A stretch of 64,000 nt of DNA from Solirubrobacteraceae bacterium (GTDB lineage Bacteria > Actinomycetota > Thermoleophilia > Solirubrobacterales > Solirubrobacteraceae). The stretch spans positions 124,001-188,000 of the forward strand of contig JALNWQ010000003.1 in the NCBI GenBank assembly GCA_023230855.1. The letters run 5' to 3'. Below are positions 52,968 to 61,358 of the stretch, in pieces. The notes under the pieces are model-generated. The model was not told the DNA's origin, searched no databases, and was given only the letters and a program-made list of their open reading frames with translations. The position numbers and the translations under genes are program-made. How positions within the stretch are numbered: position 1 is the stretch's first letter; each line of letters starts with the position of its first letter.

Positions 52968-53129
52968 CGCGGCGCCCGCGACCGCGGCACCGAGCCGAAC
53001 GGCCCCGGGCCGAATGGTCCTGCGCCGGGTGGTCCCGCGCCGGGGGTCCCGGGCCGGGCGGCCCCGAGCGTCACCGACCCGCGGCGCCGATCCGCGCGTT
53101 CCGACCCGGCGGCCGGGTCGCGGTCACGT

Positions 53130-53194
53130 CGCTCTCCGGCGATATGCCTTCCAGGTCATATTCCATGACCTCCGAGTCATATCCCCGGAGAGCG
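53130..53194. repeat. 65-nt nested inverted repeat, unusually AT-rich
   Basis: Centred on 53162. Outer arms CGCTCTCCGG / CCGGAGAGCG (10 bp, perfect), a middle GATATG / CATATC pair and an inner AGGTCAT / ATGACCT pair, with a tiny loop. AGGTCATATTCC and GAGTCATATCCC are also direct repeats 20 nt apart. It lies between the divergent ubiquitin-fold gene and the amidase; the rest of the 440-bp gap shows nothing else. Confidence 0.85.
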
Positions 53195-53341
53195 GGGATG
53201 CCCCGGGACGACCGCGGCGACCAGGAACGTCGAACGAGTCCGCGGACGAGCGCCGCGGCGGCGGCACGCCCGACGCGGAAGCCGGAGGCCGGAGACGATC
53301 CGGGTGGGCAGCACAGGCGTCGCGTGCCCGCCGTACCCGCC

Positions 53342-53347
53342 TATCGT
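53342..53347 (+). promoter_or_regulatory. -10 element of the amidase gene
   Basis: TATCGT, 7 nt before the ATG at 53355 (leaderless type). Confidence 0.5.
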
Positions 53348-53354
53348 GCACGGC

Positions 53355-54389
53355 ATGCCTCCGCCGTCCGGACGGGTGTCCGCACCGCTTGCCGTCGTCG
53401 TCGCCGGCGCCCTCGCCATCGTGACCGCCGGATGCGGGGCGGACGCCGTCGATCCCGTGGAGTCCCCGCGCACCGCAGCCGCGTCCGCGACCGGCACGAC
53501 CCCGACATCGGCCACCACCGGCACCACCCCGGCATCGGTCGCGACCGGCGCGACCCCGACATCGGCCACGACCGGCACGACGGCGGCGTCGTCGACCCAC
53601 CGGCCGCGTGCGGGACGGGACGGGGCGACGGCCGCGACCACCGCGGCCACGACCACCGCCACATCCCCCGCGACGGACCCGCCCGCCGCGACCACCACTA
53701 CGACGACCGACGCGACGCCGTTGCGCGGCGCCACCGTCGTCGTCGACCCCGGTCACAACGGCGCCAACGCGCGCCACCCGGGGCGGATCAACCGCCTCGT
53801 GCCGTCCGGGACCGGACGCAAGGCGTGCAACACCACCGGCACCCAGAGCGTCACCGGCATGACCGAGTCGCGGTTCAACTGGCTGCTCGCCGGGCACGTC
53901 GTCCGCGCGCTGCGGGCCAAGGGGGCCACGGTCGTCACGACCCGCCGGAGCGACCGGGGCGTCGGGCCGTGCGTCAACCGACGGGCCGCGATCGCCAACG
54001 CCGCGAAGGCCGACGCGAGCGTGTCGATCCACGCCGACGGCGGACCGTCCACCGGCCGCGGGTTCCACGTCATCCTGCCCGGACCGGTCGCGCAGGTCCG
54101 CGGCCACGACCGGATCGTCGCCCCGTCGCGACGGCTCGGGGTGGCGGTGCGCGACGCCTACCGTCGCGGGAGCGGCATGCCGCACGCGACGTACCTGGGC
54201 CGCGCCGGCCTCGACACCCGGACCGACCTCGGCGGGCTCAACCTCCTGCGGGTGCCCGGCGTGATGATCGAGACCGGCAACATGCGCAACGCCACCGACG
54301 CCCGCCGGATGGCCGACCCGCGGTGGCGCCGCCGTGCGGGCCGGGCGATCGCCCGCGGCGTCGAGCGGTTCCTCCTCGCGCAGCGCTGA
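53355..54389 (+). CDS. lipoprotein N-acetylmuramoyl-L-alanine amidase (Amidase_3)
   Basis: 344-aa zinc amidase that cuts the peptide from peptidoglycan glycan strands. A lipoprotein signal ends in VTAGC; a Thr/Ala-rich linker of about 110 residues (containing 9-residue repeats) leads to the catalytic domain: VVVDPGHNG (first zinc His), a Glu in MTESRFNW, SIHADG (third ligand) and the catalytic Glu in VMIETGNM. So it is tethered to the outer face of the membrane by a flexible stalk. It sits between two genes whose products share an extracytoplasmic domain, which suggests it could be their effector (inference). Confidence 0.9.
   Translation: MPPPSGRVSAPLAVVVAGALAIVTAGCGADAVDPVESPRTAAASATGTTPTSATTGTTPASVATGATPTSATTGTTAASSTHRPRAGRDGATAATTAATTTATSPATDPPAATTTTTTDATPLRGATVVVDPGHNGANARHPGRINRLVPSGTGRKACNTTGTQSVTGMTESRFNWLLAGHVVRALRAKGATVVTTRRSDRGVGPCVNRRAAIANAAKADASVSIHADGGPSTGRGFHVILPGPVAQVRGHDRIVAPSRRLGVAVRDAYRRGSGMPHATYLGRAGLDTRTDLGGLNLLRVPGVMIETGNMRNATDARRMADPRWRRRAGRAIARGVERFLLAQR
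53490..53570 (+). repeat. 27-bp tandem repeat in the amidase linker
   Basis: Three imperfect copies of a 27-bp unit starting ACCGGCACGACC, plus a short partial one, encode T-G-T-T-P-T-S-A-T-type 9-residue repeats of the stalk. Confidence 0.8.
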
Positions 54390-54473
54390 CGGGACAGGGC
54401 CGGACCGGCGCGGAGGAGCCGCGGCCGACCGGCGCGGCGCCGACGGCCCGGACGCGGAGCCATCACCGACGGG

Positions 54474-56411
54474 TCAGATCCGGTCCGGGTCGCAGCGCTT
54501 GCCGGTGTCGGCCTCGAACCGCGAGCTTCCCGCCCACAGCTCGCAGAACCGCTGCTTGCGCTCGGTCGCGCGCCGGTCGTACGGCGCCGCGGCCGCGTTG
54601 CCCAGGTTCCTGCGGGTCTCGTTGGCCTGGATCGACGCGTCGAGCGCCTGGCGGAACACGTCGATCGCACGCCGCTGGGCGGCGTTCGCCGGCGCCAGGT
54701 TCGACAGGCTCGTCAGGACCCGACGGCGGTTCGCCAACGCCTGCGACGGGTTCGTGCCCGCGATCCGACGCCCGTTCTCCGAGCGCTGCAGCAAGGTCCG
54801 CATCGACCGCGCGACCTTGCGGCGGGCGGCCACCGCGTCGGTGGTCGACGTGCCACCGGTCGTGTCCGTCCCGACGCCCCCGGTCGTGTCGGTCCCGGCG
54901 CCCCCGGTGGTGTCCGTCCCGGTCCCGCCCGTCGTGTCGGTCCCGGCGCCCCCGGTGGTGTCGGTCCCCGTCCCGCCCGTCGTGTCGGTCCCCGCGACGA
55001 CGGTGGTCCGGCCGTCGGCGCCGGTGGTCACGCCACCCGCGTTGGTGACCGTGGTCGGATCGCTTCCCGAACCACCACCGACGACCGCGTACGCGGCGCC
55101 ACCGGCGGCGAGCGCGACGACGACGATCGCGACGACGACCCACGGCACCCGCGACGGGGGACGTCCCGCACCGCCCGAGCCACCACCCCCCGGACCGGCC
55201 GGCCCGACCGGGCCGGCGGCACGCACCGGCGCCACCTGCGTGTGGGCCGTCGCGCCGGGCACGGACGCCGGCCCGGGCCACGGTTGCGACGTCGCATCGA
55301 TCCGCGTGGCGTCGCCCACCGCCGGGTCCCCCGGGTAGGGGGCGGAGGCGCTCGACGCCGTCGCCCCGACGTGACCCGGCGGGGCGACCGACCCCGCGCC
55401 GGGATCGACCGGGGACGGCGCCGTCGCGCCCGCCGCGTCGGCGGCGGCCTGCTCGCGACGCCGGCGACGGCGCAACACGATCCCGCTGCCGTCGTCGTCG
55501 ACCGGCGACGGCGCGGCCGCGCCCCGCGCGACGACCATCTCGGTGACGTCCGCACGGCGCCCCTCGAGCGCCGCCCGCGCCGCACGCCCCAGATCCCCCG
55601 CCGACGCGTACCGCCCGGCGGGGTTCGTCGCCATCCCGCGCGCGATGACCTCGTCGAACGCGGCCAACGCCGGGATCGCGTCGCCCGGACGCGGCCGGGG
55701 CGCGGAGACGTGGGCGAAGAGCCGGGTGGCGGTCGAGCCCGTGAACGGCGGGGAGCCGACGAGCATCGTGTAGAGCATCGTCGCCAGCGCGTACTGGTCG
55801 GCGCGACCGTCGACGTGGCCGTGCTCGATCCGCTCCGGGGCGAGGTAGTCGATGCTGCCGACGACGACGCCGGTGGCGGTGAGCTCCTCCGCCGCCTCGA
55901 CCTCCTTCGTCAGGCCGAAGTCCGCCAGCAGCGCGAGCTCGCGGCCGCCCGGCGGCACGTGCATCCCGCTCGGCGCGGTCAACAGGACGTTCGCGGGCTT
56001 GACGTCGCGGTGGACGATCCCGGCGGCGTGGGCGTGGTCGAGCGCCGACGCGATCTGCTCCACGATCGCCACCGCCTCGGCGGGCGGCATCGGCCCGCCG
56101 ACCGCGCGCATCCGGGCGCTCAGGTCCTCGCCGTCGACGAACCGCATCGCCAACCACGGCCCCGCCTCGTGGACCCCGGCGTCGTAGACGCCGACGACGT
56201 TCGGATGGTCGAGCCGCGCGGCGAGCCGGGCCTCGCGCTCGAACCGCTCACGGAACCCCGGGTCGTCCGCGAGCGCGGCCGCGACGACCTTCAGCGCGAC
56301 CGGGCGGCGCAACCGCTCGTGCTCCGCGAGGTACACGGCGCCCATGCCGCCCTGGCCCACCTCCCGCTCGATGCGGTAGCCGCCGATGATGTCGCCTGAA
56401 CGCAGCTGCAC
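54474..56411 (-). CDS. transmembrane Ser/Thr protein kinase (PknB-like) with extracytoplasmic domain
   Basis: 645 aa. Kinase domain: GQGGMGAVYLAEH, Lys41, HRDVKPAN (134-141), DFG (164-166) and GSIDYLAPE in the activation loop. A long Pro/Ala linker precedes one membrane helix (423-443), then an external TDTTGGxG repeat stalk (475-522) and a helical domain ending QRFCELW…RCDPDRI, homologous to the C-terminus of the ubiquitin-fold protein. No PASTA repeats. GTG 56411 is the start; a TACGCT box lies 10 nt upstream. Convergent with the amidase. Confidence 0.93.
   Translation of the reverse strand: MQLRSGDIIGGYRIEREVGQGGMGAVYLAEHERLRRPVALKVVAAALADDPGFRERFEREARLAARLDHPNVVGVYDAGVHEAGPWLAMRFVDGEDLSARMRAVGGPMPPAEAVAIVEQIASALDHAHAAGIVHRDVKPANVLLTAPSGMHVPPGGRELALLADFGLTKEVEAAEELTATGVVVGSIDYLAPERIEHGHVDGRADQYALATMLYTMLVGSPPFTGSTATRLFAHVSAPRPRPGDAIPALAAFDEVIARGMATNPAGRYASAGDLGRAARAALEGRRADVTEMVVARGAAAPSPVDDDGSGIVLRRRRRREQAAADAAGATAPSPVDPGAGSVAPPGHVGATASSASAPYPGDPAVGDATRIDATSQPWPGPASVPGATAHTQVAPVRAAGPVGPAGPGGGGSGGAGRPPSRVPWVVVAIVVVALAAGGAAYAVVGGGSGSDPTTVTNAGGVTTGADGRTTVVAGTDTTGGTGTDTTGGAGTDTTGGTGTDTTGGAGTDTTGGVGTDTTGGTSTTDAVAARRKVARSMRTLLQRSENGRRIAGTNPSQALANRRRVLTSLSNLAPANAAQRRAIDVFRQALDASIQANETRRNLGNAAAAPYDRRATERKQRFCELWAGSSRFEADTGKRCDPDRI
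54846..54989 (-). repeat. 24-bp tandem repeat x6 in the kinase stalk
   Basis: Six 24-bp units (144 bp) encode TDTTGGTG, TDTTGGAG, TDTTGGTG, TDTTGGAG, TDTTGGVG, TDTTGGTS. Length variation here would alter the distance of the sensor domain from the membrane without a frameshift. Confidence 0.85.
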
Positions 56412-56421
56412 GGTCCGGGAC

Positions 56422-56427
56422 AGCGTA
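56422..56427 (-). promoter_or_regulatory. candidate -10 of the kinase gene
   Basis: TACGCT on the minus strand, 10 nt before GTG 56411; slightly longer spacing than at the other leaderless-type promoters. Confidence 0.4.
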
Positions 56428-56491
56428 GACGCCCCACGACGCCCCCGGGTGACCCGCGCGGGGGACCGTCGCGGCCCGCCCACCGGCCGGA

Positions 56492-56619
56492 GTGACCGCC
56501 GTCACGGTCATCCGGGCGGACAACCCGACCCCTCCCGTCGTCCAAGTCCGCCCGGCCCAACGGCTCCCCTCCGTCTTGGCCAACGGGCGCGCAGCGGCGG
56601 ACGACGCCGCACCTAGCGT
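56492..56619 (+). promoter_or_regulatory. candidate operator and -10 of the nitrate operon
   Basis: TGACCG-N6-CGGTCA (56493-56510), overlapping GTGAC-N4-GTCAC (56492-56505), is a small palindrome. TAGCGT (56614-56619) is a good -10, giving a leader of about 40 nt for narK. It does not match a full GlnR site by eye. Confidence 0.35.
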
Positions 56620-56667
56620 CGTCGTCGTCGCCGCACGGCGACCCGTCCCCCTCCCCGGACCCCGACG

Positions 56668-58197
56668 ATGACGCCCGACACCACGCCCACCCCCGACGCG
56701 ATCGACCCCACCTCCCGCCCGGCCGCCCGGCGCGGCCGCTGGATCGACCACTGGGACCCCGACGACCGGGAGTTCTGGGACGGCGGCGGCCGCCGGATCG
56801 CCCGGCGCAACCTCGCGCTCTCGATCTTCGCCGAGCACATCGGCTTCTCGATCTGGGTGCTCTGGGGCATCGTCGCGCTGAACCTCGGCAACGTCGGGAT
56901 CGAGCTGTCGCTGTCGGAGACGTTCTGGCTCACCGCGCTGCCGAACCTCGTCGGCGCGTTCCTCCGCATTCCCTACACGTTCGCGGTGCCCCGGTTCGGC
57001 GGGCGGGCGTGGACGACGTTCAGCGCCGGCCTGCTCTTCATCCCCGCGCTGCTGCTCGCGATCGTCGTGCCGAGCGGCTGGCTCGCCGACCGGAGCCACG
57101 ACACCCAGCTGCTCGTGCTCATGGCGTGCGCGGCGACGGCCGGGTTCGGCGGCGGCAACTTCAGCTCGTCGATGGCGAACATCTCGTACTTCTACCCCGA
57201 GCGTCACAAGGGGGCCGCCCTCGGGCTCAACGCCGCCGGCGGCAACCTCGGCGTCGCCGTCGCCCAGCTCCTCGTCCCGCTCGTGATCATCGTCGGCGTC
57301 CCGGCGGCGGCGGTCGAGGTCACCCCGCACGAGGTGCACCTGGCCTACGCGGGGCTCATGTGGATCCCGCTGATCACCATCGCGACGCTCGGCGCGTGGC
57401 TGCGGATGGACAGCCTGTCGCAGGCCCGGTCCGACCGCCGGTCCTACGTCGCCGCGGCGCGGCAGCCGCACGCCTGGATCGTGTCGGTCCTCTACATCGG
57501 CACGTTCGGGTCGTTCATCGGCTACTCGTTCGCGCTGCCGCTCGTCATCAAGAGCACGTTCCCGGAGTTCCTCGCCGGCCACCCGTTCATCGCGACGTAC
57601 CTCGCCGGGCTCGGGTTCGTCGGGGCGCTCATCGGATCGATCGCCCGCCCGCTCGGCGGCTGGCTCGCCGACCGGGTCGGCGGCGCCCGCGTCACCCTCG
57701 GCTGCTTCGTCGGGATGGCGGTCGCCACCCTCGTCGCGATCGTCGGCGTCGAGCAGCGCTCCTTCGCCACGTTCTTCGGCGCCTACGCCGTGATCTTCCT
57801 CCTCGCCGGGGCCGGCAACGGGTCGACGTACCGCATGATCCCCGCGATCTTCGCGACGCTCGGCCGTCGCCGCGGCGACGACGAGGCGACCCGGCTGGAC
57901 TTCAAGCGCCAGGCGGCCGCGGTGATCGGCATCGCCGGGGCGATCGGCGCGTTCGGCGGGTTCCTCATCCAGCTCGCGTTCCGGCAGGCGAGCCTCGGCG
58001 CGAGCCAGGCCGTCGCCGCCGCGTCGACCCCCGCCGAGCGGGTCCGGGTCGCCGCCGAGCACGCCGACTGGTCGACCGGCGCGCTCTGGGCGTTCCTCGG
58101 CGCCTACCTCGTCATGGCCCTCATGACGTGGGCGTTCTACCTGCGCCGGGCCCCGTCGTCGCGCCTCGTCCCCAGCGTCGCCGGCGCGTCGATCTGA
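56668..58197 (+). CDS. narK: nitrate/nitrite porter (NarK/NNP family)
   Basis: 509-aa major-facilitator transporter with about 12 membrane helices. Nitrate signatures are GGGNFSSSMANISYFYP in the first half and GAGNGSTYRMIPAIF in the second; the paired conserved Arg positions (PRFGG and around ARPLGGWLADR) fit the family. A cytosolic N-terminal stretch of about 45 residues (WIDHWDPDDREFWDGGG) and a loop with RRRGDDEATRLDFKRQ are typical of actinobacterial NarK. First gene of the nitrate-assimilation cluster; brings nitrate in for NasA. Confidence 0.94.
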   Translation: MTPDTTPTPDAIDPTSRPAARRGRWIDHWDPDDREFWDGGGRRIARRNLALSIFAEHIGFSIWVLWGIVALNLGNVGIELSLSETFWLTALPNLVGAFLRIPYTFAVPRFGGRAWTTFSAGLLFIPALLLAIVVPSGWLADRSHDTQLLVLMACAATAGFGGGNFSSSMANISYFYPERHKGAALGLNAAGGNLGVAVAQLLVPLVIIVGVPAAAVEVTPHEVHLAYAGLMWIPLITIATLGAWLRMDSLSQARSDRRSYVAAARQPHAWIVSVLYIGTFGSFIGYSFALPLVIKSTFPEFLAGHPFIATYLAGLGFVGALIGSIARPLGGWLADRVGGARVTLGCFVGMAVATLVAIVGVEQRSFATFFGAYAVIFLLAGAGNGSTYRMIPAIFATLGRRRGDDEATRLDFKRQAAAVIGIAGAIGAFGGFLIQLAFRQASLGASQAVAAASTPAERVRVAAEHADWSTGALWAFLGAYLVMALMTWAFYLRRAPSSRLVPSVAGASI

Positions 58198-58282
58198 CCC
58201 GCCCTCCTCCCTCCCGACGTCCGACCCACCCCACGACCACCGACGTCCCGCCCCCCTCCCTCTCCCGAGAAGAGCCACCACC

Positions 58283-60883
58283 ATGTCCCATCCCGCCACC
58301 AGCACCACCGACGTCCTCGTCGTCGGGGGCGGCATCGCCGGCCAGTCCGTCTGCGAGGCGCTCCGCGACCGCGACGCCGACCTGCGGGTCACGATGGCCT
58401 GCGAGGAGCCCCGGCTGCCGTTCGACCGCGTGTCGCTGTCGCACCTGCTCGTCGACGGCAAGGACCCGGAGGAGCTGCGCCTGCGCCCCGACGGGTGGTA
58501 CGACGACCACGCGGTGGAGACCGTCGTCGGCGACCCGATCGTCGACCTGGACCCGGACGCGGGCGTGGCGACGCTCGCGTCGGGCGGCGCGATCGCGTTC
58601 GCCCACGCCGTGCTCTGCACCGGCAGCACCCCGCTGCTGCCGCGGCTGCCCGGGGTCGAGCTGCCCGGGGTGATCCCGTTCCGCGGCCCCGAGGACTGTC
58701 GGACGATCCGCCGGGCCGCGGCCGCGGGGACCGACGTGGCGGTCATCGGTGGCGGCCTGCTCGGCCTCGAGGCCGCCTACGGCGTCGCGTCGCAGGGGGC
58801 GCGCGCCACCGTCGTGCACCTGTCCGACCGGCTCATGGAACGCCAGCTCGACGACCCCGCGGCCGAGCTGCTCGAGCCGGCGCTGCGCGGGCTCGGCGTC
58901 ACCGTCCTGCTCGAACGGCAGACGCGGCTCATCCTCGGCCCCGACCGCGCCCGCGGCCTGCGGTTCGCCGACGGCGAGCAGCTCGACTGCGGCCTCGTCG
59001 TCGTCGCGATCGGGATCCGCGCCCGGACCGACCTGGCGGCGTCGGCGGGGCTGGAGTGCGGGCGCGGGATCGTCGTCGACGACGCGATGGTCACGTCGCA
59101 CCCGCGGATCCTCGCCGTCGGCGAGTGCGCCGAGCACCGCGGCACGGTGTACGGGATCGTCGCCCCGATCCACGAGCAGGCCCGGGTGGCCGCCGAGACG
59201 CTCGTCGTCCTCGACGCGGCCGGTCCCGGGATGGAGGTCGACCACGGCAGCGCCGGTCCCGCGCCGGGCGTGCCGGCCGAGCCCGACGTCGGCGAGATCA
59301 CCGGCGGTCGCACCCTGTACTCCGGGTCGATCCTGTCGGCGAAGCTCAAGGTCATGGGCGTCGACGTCGTGTCGATCGGCGACGGCGACGTGCCCCCGCC
59401 GCCCGGCGCGCCCGCCGCCGACGGCGCCGCGACGTCGGCCGCCGTCCACGACCGGGCCGCGGGCGTCTACCGCAAGGTCGTCGTCCGCGACGGTCGCCTG
59501 GCCGGGGCGATCCTCGTCGGCGACGTCCGCGGGCACGAGCTGCTGCTCGACGGCGTCAACAACGCGATCGAGGTGCCGGATCCGCTCGGGTTGCTCGCCG
59601 ACGCGTCGCAGGCGTCCCCCGCCGACCTGCCCGACGGCGCCCAGGTGTGCAACTGCAACGGGGTCTGCAAGGGCGAGATCGTCGCGGCGATCGAGGAGCA
59701 CGACCTCGGCACGACGCAGGAGGTCGTCGCCCGCACCCGGGCCGGCGCCGGCTGCGGGTCGTGCAAGCCGACGGTCACCGAGATCCTCAAGGTCGTCCGC
59801 GGCGGCCGGGTCGACGAGGCGACCTACCTCTGCCCGTGCCGCAAGCAGACCCGGGAGGACCTGGCGGCCGTCACCCGCGAGCAGAGCCTGGAGTCGGTGT
59901 CGGAGCTGTCGGCCGCCTGCGGCGCCGGCCGCGACTGCGGGGCGTGCAAGCCGGGCCTGGCGTACCTCGTGTCCGAGGTCAACGACAACCGTCACCGCGA
60001 GGAGCGCCACGCCCGGTTCATCAACGACCGCGTGCACGGCAACATCCAGAACGACGGCACGTTCTCCGTGGTCCCCCGGATGCGGGGCGGGGTCACCACC
60101 CCGTCGGAGCTGCGCCGGATCGCCGACGTCGCCGAGCGGTTCGACGTGCCGTGCGTCAAGGTCACCGGCGGGCAGCGGATCGACCTGCTGGGCATCCAGA
60201 AGGAGGATCTGCCCGCCGTGTGGGAGGCGCTCGACATGCCCTCCGGTCACGCCTACGCCAAGTCGGTGCGGACGGTGAAGACCTGCGTCGGCGAGCAGTT
60301 CTGCCGGTTCGGGCTGGGTGACTCGATGGCCGCCGGGATCGAGCTCGAGGAGATGATCGAGGGGCTCTACACCCCGCACAAGGTGAAGCTCGCCGTGTCG
60401 GGCTGCCCCCGCAACTGCGCCGAGTCGCTCATCAAGGACATCGGCCTCGTGGCGATCGAGGGCGGATGGGAGGTGTCGATCGGCGGGGCCGGGGCCGGCA
60501 CCGTCCGCCAGACCCGGCTGCTGGCCCGCGTCGACACGAAGGACGAGGCGCTCGCGCTGGCGATCGTCTTCCTGCAGTACTACCGCGAGCACGGCGAGTA
60601 CCTGGAGCGCACCGCCCCGTTCGTCGACCGGATCGGGCTCGACGTCATCCGCGAGCACGTCCTCGACCCGGAGCGGGCGGCGGCGCTCATGGAGCGGTTC
60701 CGGATCGCGAAGGCCGCGTGCGACCCCGACCCGTGGCGGGAGCGCTACGCGCCCGCGACCGCCAACCAGTTCTCGGACCTCGACGGCGACGCGACGCCGA
60801 TCGGCCCGCCCGACCGCGCCGCGACGCTGCCGCTCACCCGTGTCCGTCCCACCACCCCGGAGGCCCCCGATGCCCGTGCCTGA
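58283..60883 (+). CDS. nirB: assimilatory nitrite reductase large subunit (NirB)
   Basis: Six-electron reduction of nitrite to ammonium, 866 aa. N-terminal FAD/NAD(P) module (VLVVGGGIAGQSV, VAVIGGGLLGLEAAYG), then two BFD-type [2Fe-2S] segments (CNCNGVCKG…CGSCKP and YLCPCRKQ…CGACKP), ferredoxin-like half (TPSELRRIADVAERFDVPCVKVTGGQRI) and the siroheme/4Fe-4S motif TCVGEQFCRFG … SGCPRNCAES. GAGAAGAG precedes the ATG. Overlaps nirD by 14 bp. Confidence 0.96.
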   Translation: MSHPATSTTDVLVVGGGIAGQSVCEALRDRDADLRVTMACEEPRLPFDRVSLSHLLVDGKDPEELRLRPDGWYDDHAVETVVGDPIVDLDPDAGVATLASGGAIAFAHAVLCTGSTPLLPRLPGVELPGVIPFRGPEDCRTIRRAAAAGTDVAVIGGGLLGLEAAYGVASQGARATVVHLSDRLMERQLDDPAAELLEPALRGLGVTVLLERQTRLILGPDRARGLRFADGEQLDCGLVVVAIGIRARTDLAASAGLECGRGIVVDDAMVTSHPRILAVGECAEHRGTVYGIVAPIHEQARVAAETLVVLDAAGPGMEVDHGSAGPAPGVPAEPDVGEITGGRTLYSGSILSAKLKVMGVDVVSIGDGDVPPPPGAPAADGAATSAAVHDRAAGVYRKVVVRDGRLAGAILVGDVRGHELLLDGVNNAIEVPDPLGLLADASQASPADLPDGAQVCNCNGVCKGEIVAAIEEHDLGTTQEVVARTRAGAGCGSCKPTVTEILKVVRGGRVDEATYLCPCRKQTREDLAAVTREQSLESVSELSAACGAGRDCGACKPGLAYLVSEVNDNRHREERHARFINDRVHGNIQNDGTFSVVPRMRGGVTTPSELRRIADVAERFDVPCVKVTGGQRIDLLGIQKEDLPAVWEALDMPSGHAYAKSVRTVKTCVGEQFCRFGLGDSMAAGIELEEMIEGLYTPHKVKLAVSGCPRNCAESLIKDIGLVAIEGGWEVSIGGAGAGTVRQTRLLARVDTKDEALALAIVFLQYYREHGEYLERTAPFVDRIGLDVIREHVLDPERAAALMERFRIAKAACDPDPWRERYAPATANQFSDLDGDATPIGPPDRAATLPLTRVRPTTPEAPDARA

Positions 60884-61358
60884 GTCGTTCGCCCCCGTGA
60901 TGACCGACGACCGTCCCGCCACGCCGTCCGCGCTCGTCGCGGCGGGGTACGTCGCGGTCGGCGCCGTCGACGACGTGCCGATGCTCGAGGGTCGCCGCAC
61001 GACGGTGCGCGGCCGGCGGATCGCGGTGTTCCGGCTGCCGGCCGGGTTCGCCGCGATCGACGCCGACTGCCCGCACGCCGGCGGGCCGCTGCACGACGGG
61101 CTCGTCGCCGACGACTGCGTCACCTGCCCGCTGCACGGGTGGCGGATCGACCTGACCGACGGGACCGTCGTCGGCGAGGGCGCCCGGGTCGGCGTGCACG
61201 ACGTCGTCGAGCGCGACGGTCGGATCTACGTGCGGCCCGGCGCCGGGGACGGCATCGCCGGGGCGTGCGCGGGGCACGGCGACGGGACGGGGGCGTGCGG
61301 ACCGCACGCCGACCGACCGGGGGCACGTGGACCGTCGCTCGACGGGGCGGCCACGTGA
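60870..61358 (+). CDS. nirD: nitrite reductase small subunit (NirD, Rieske-type)
   Basis: 162-aa Rieske-fold subunit of NirBD. CPHAGGPL and CPLHGW give the Cys-His pairs for a [2Fe-2S] cluster; many NirD proteins have lost them, so this one is probably still redox active. The ATG is decided by GGAGG 6 nt upstream and lies inside the end of nirB. The last 30 residues are Gly/His/Asp-rich (GACAGHGDGTGACG) and nonconserved. Its stop overlaps the nasA start (GTGA). Confidence 0.92.
   Translation: MPVPESFAPVMTDDRPATPSALVAAGYVAVGAVDDVPMLEGRRTTVRGRRIAVFRLPAGFAAIDADCPHAGGPLHDGLVADDCVTCPLHGWRIDLTDGTVVGEGARVGVHDVVERDGRIYVRPGAGDGIAGACAGHGDGTGACGPHADRPGARGPSLDGAAT

Noticed and set aside
53130..53194. 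dif/Xer recombination site
   Set aside because: Length, arm spacing and sequence do not fit a 28-bp dif site; only the palindrome is certain.
58283..60883. Two [2Fe-2S] segments in NirB as an unusual feature
   Set aside because: Tandem BFD-type segments are normal in NirB as I remember the family, so not reported as a finding.
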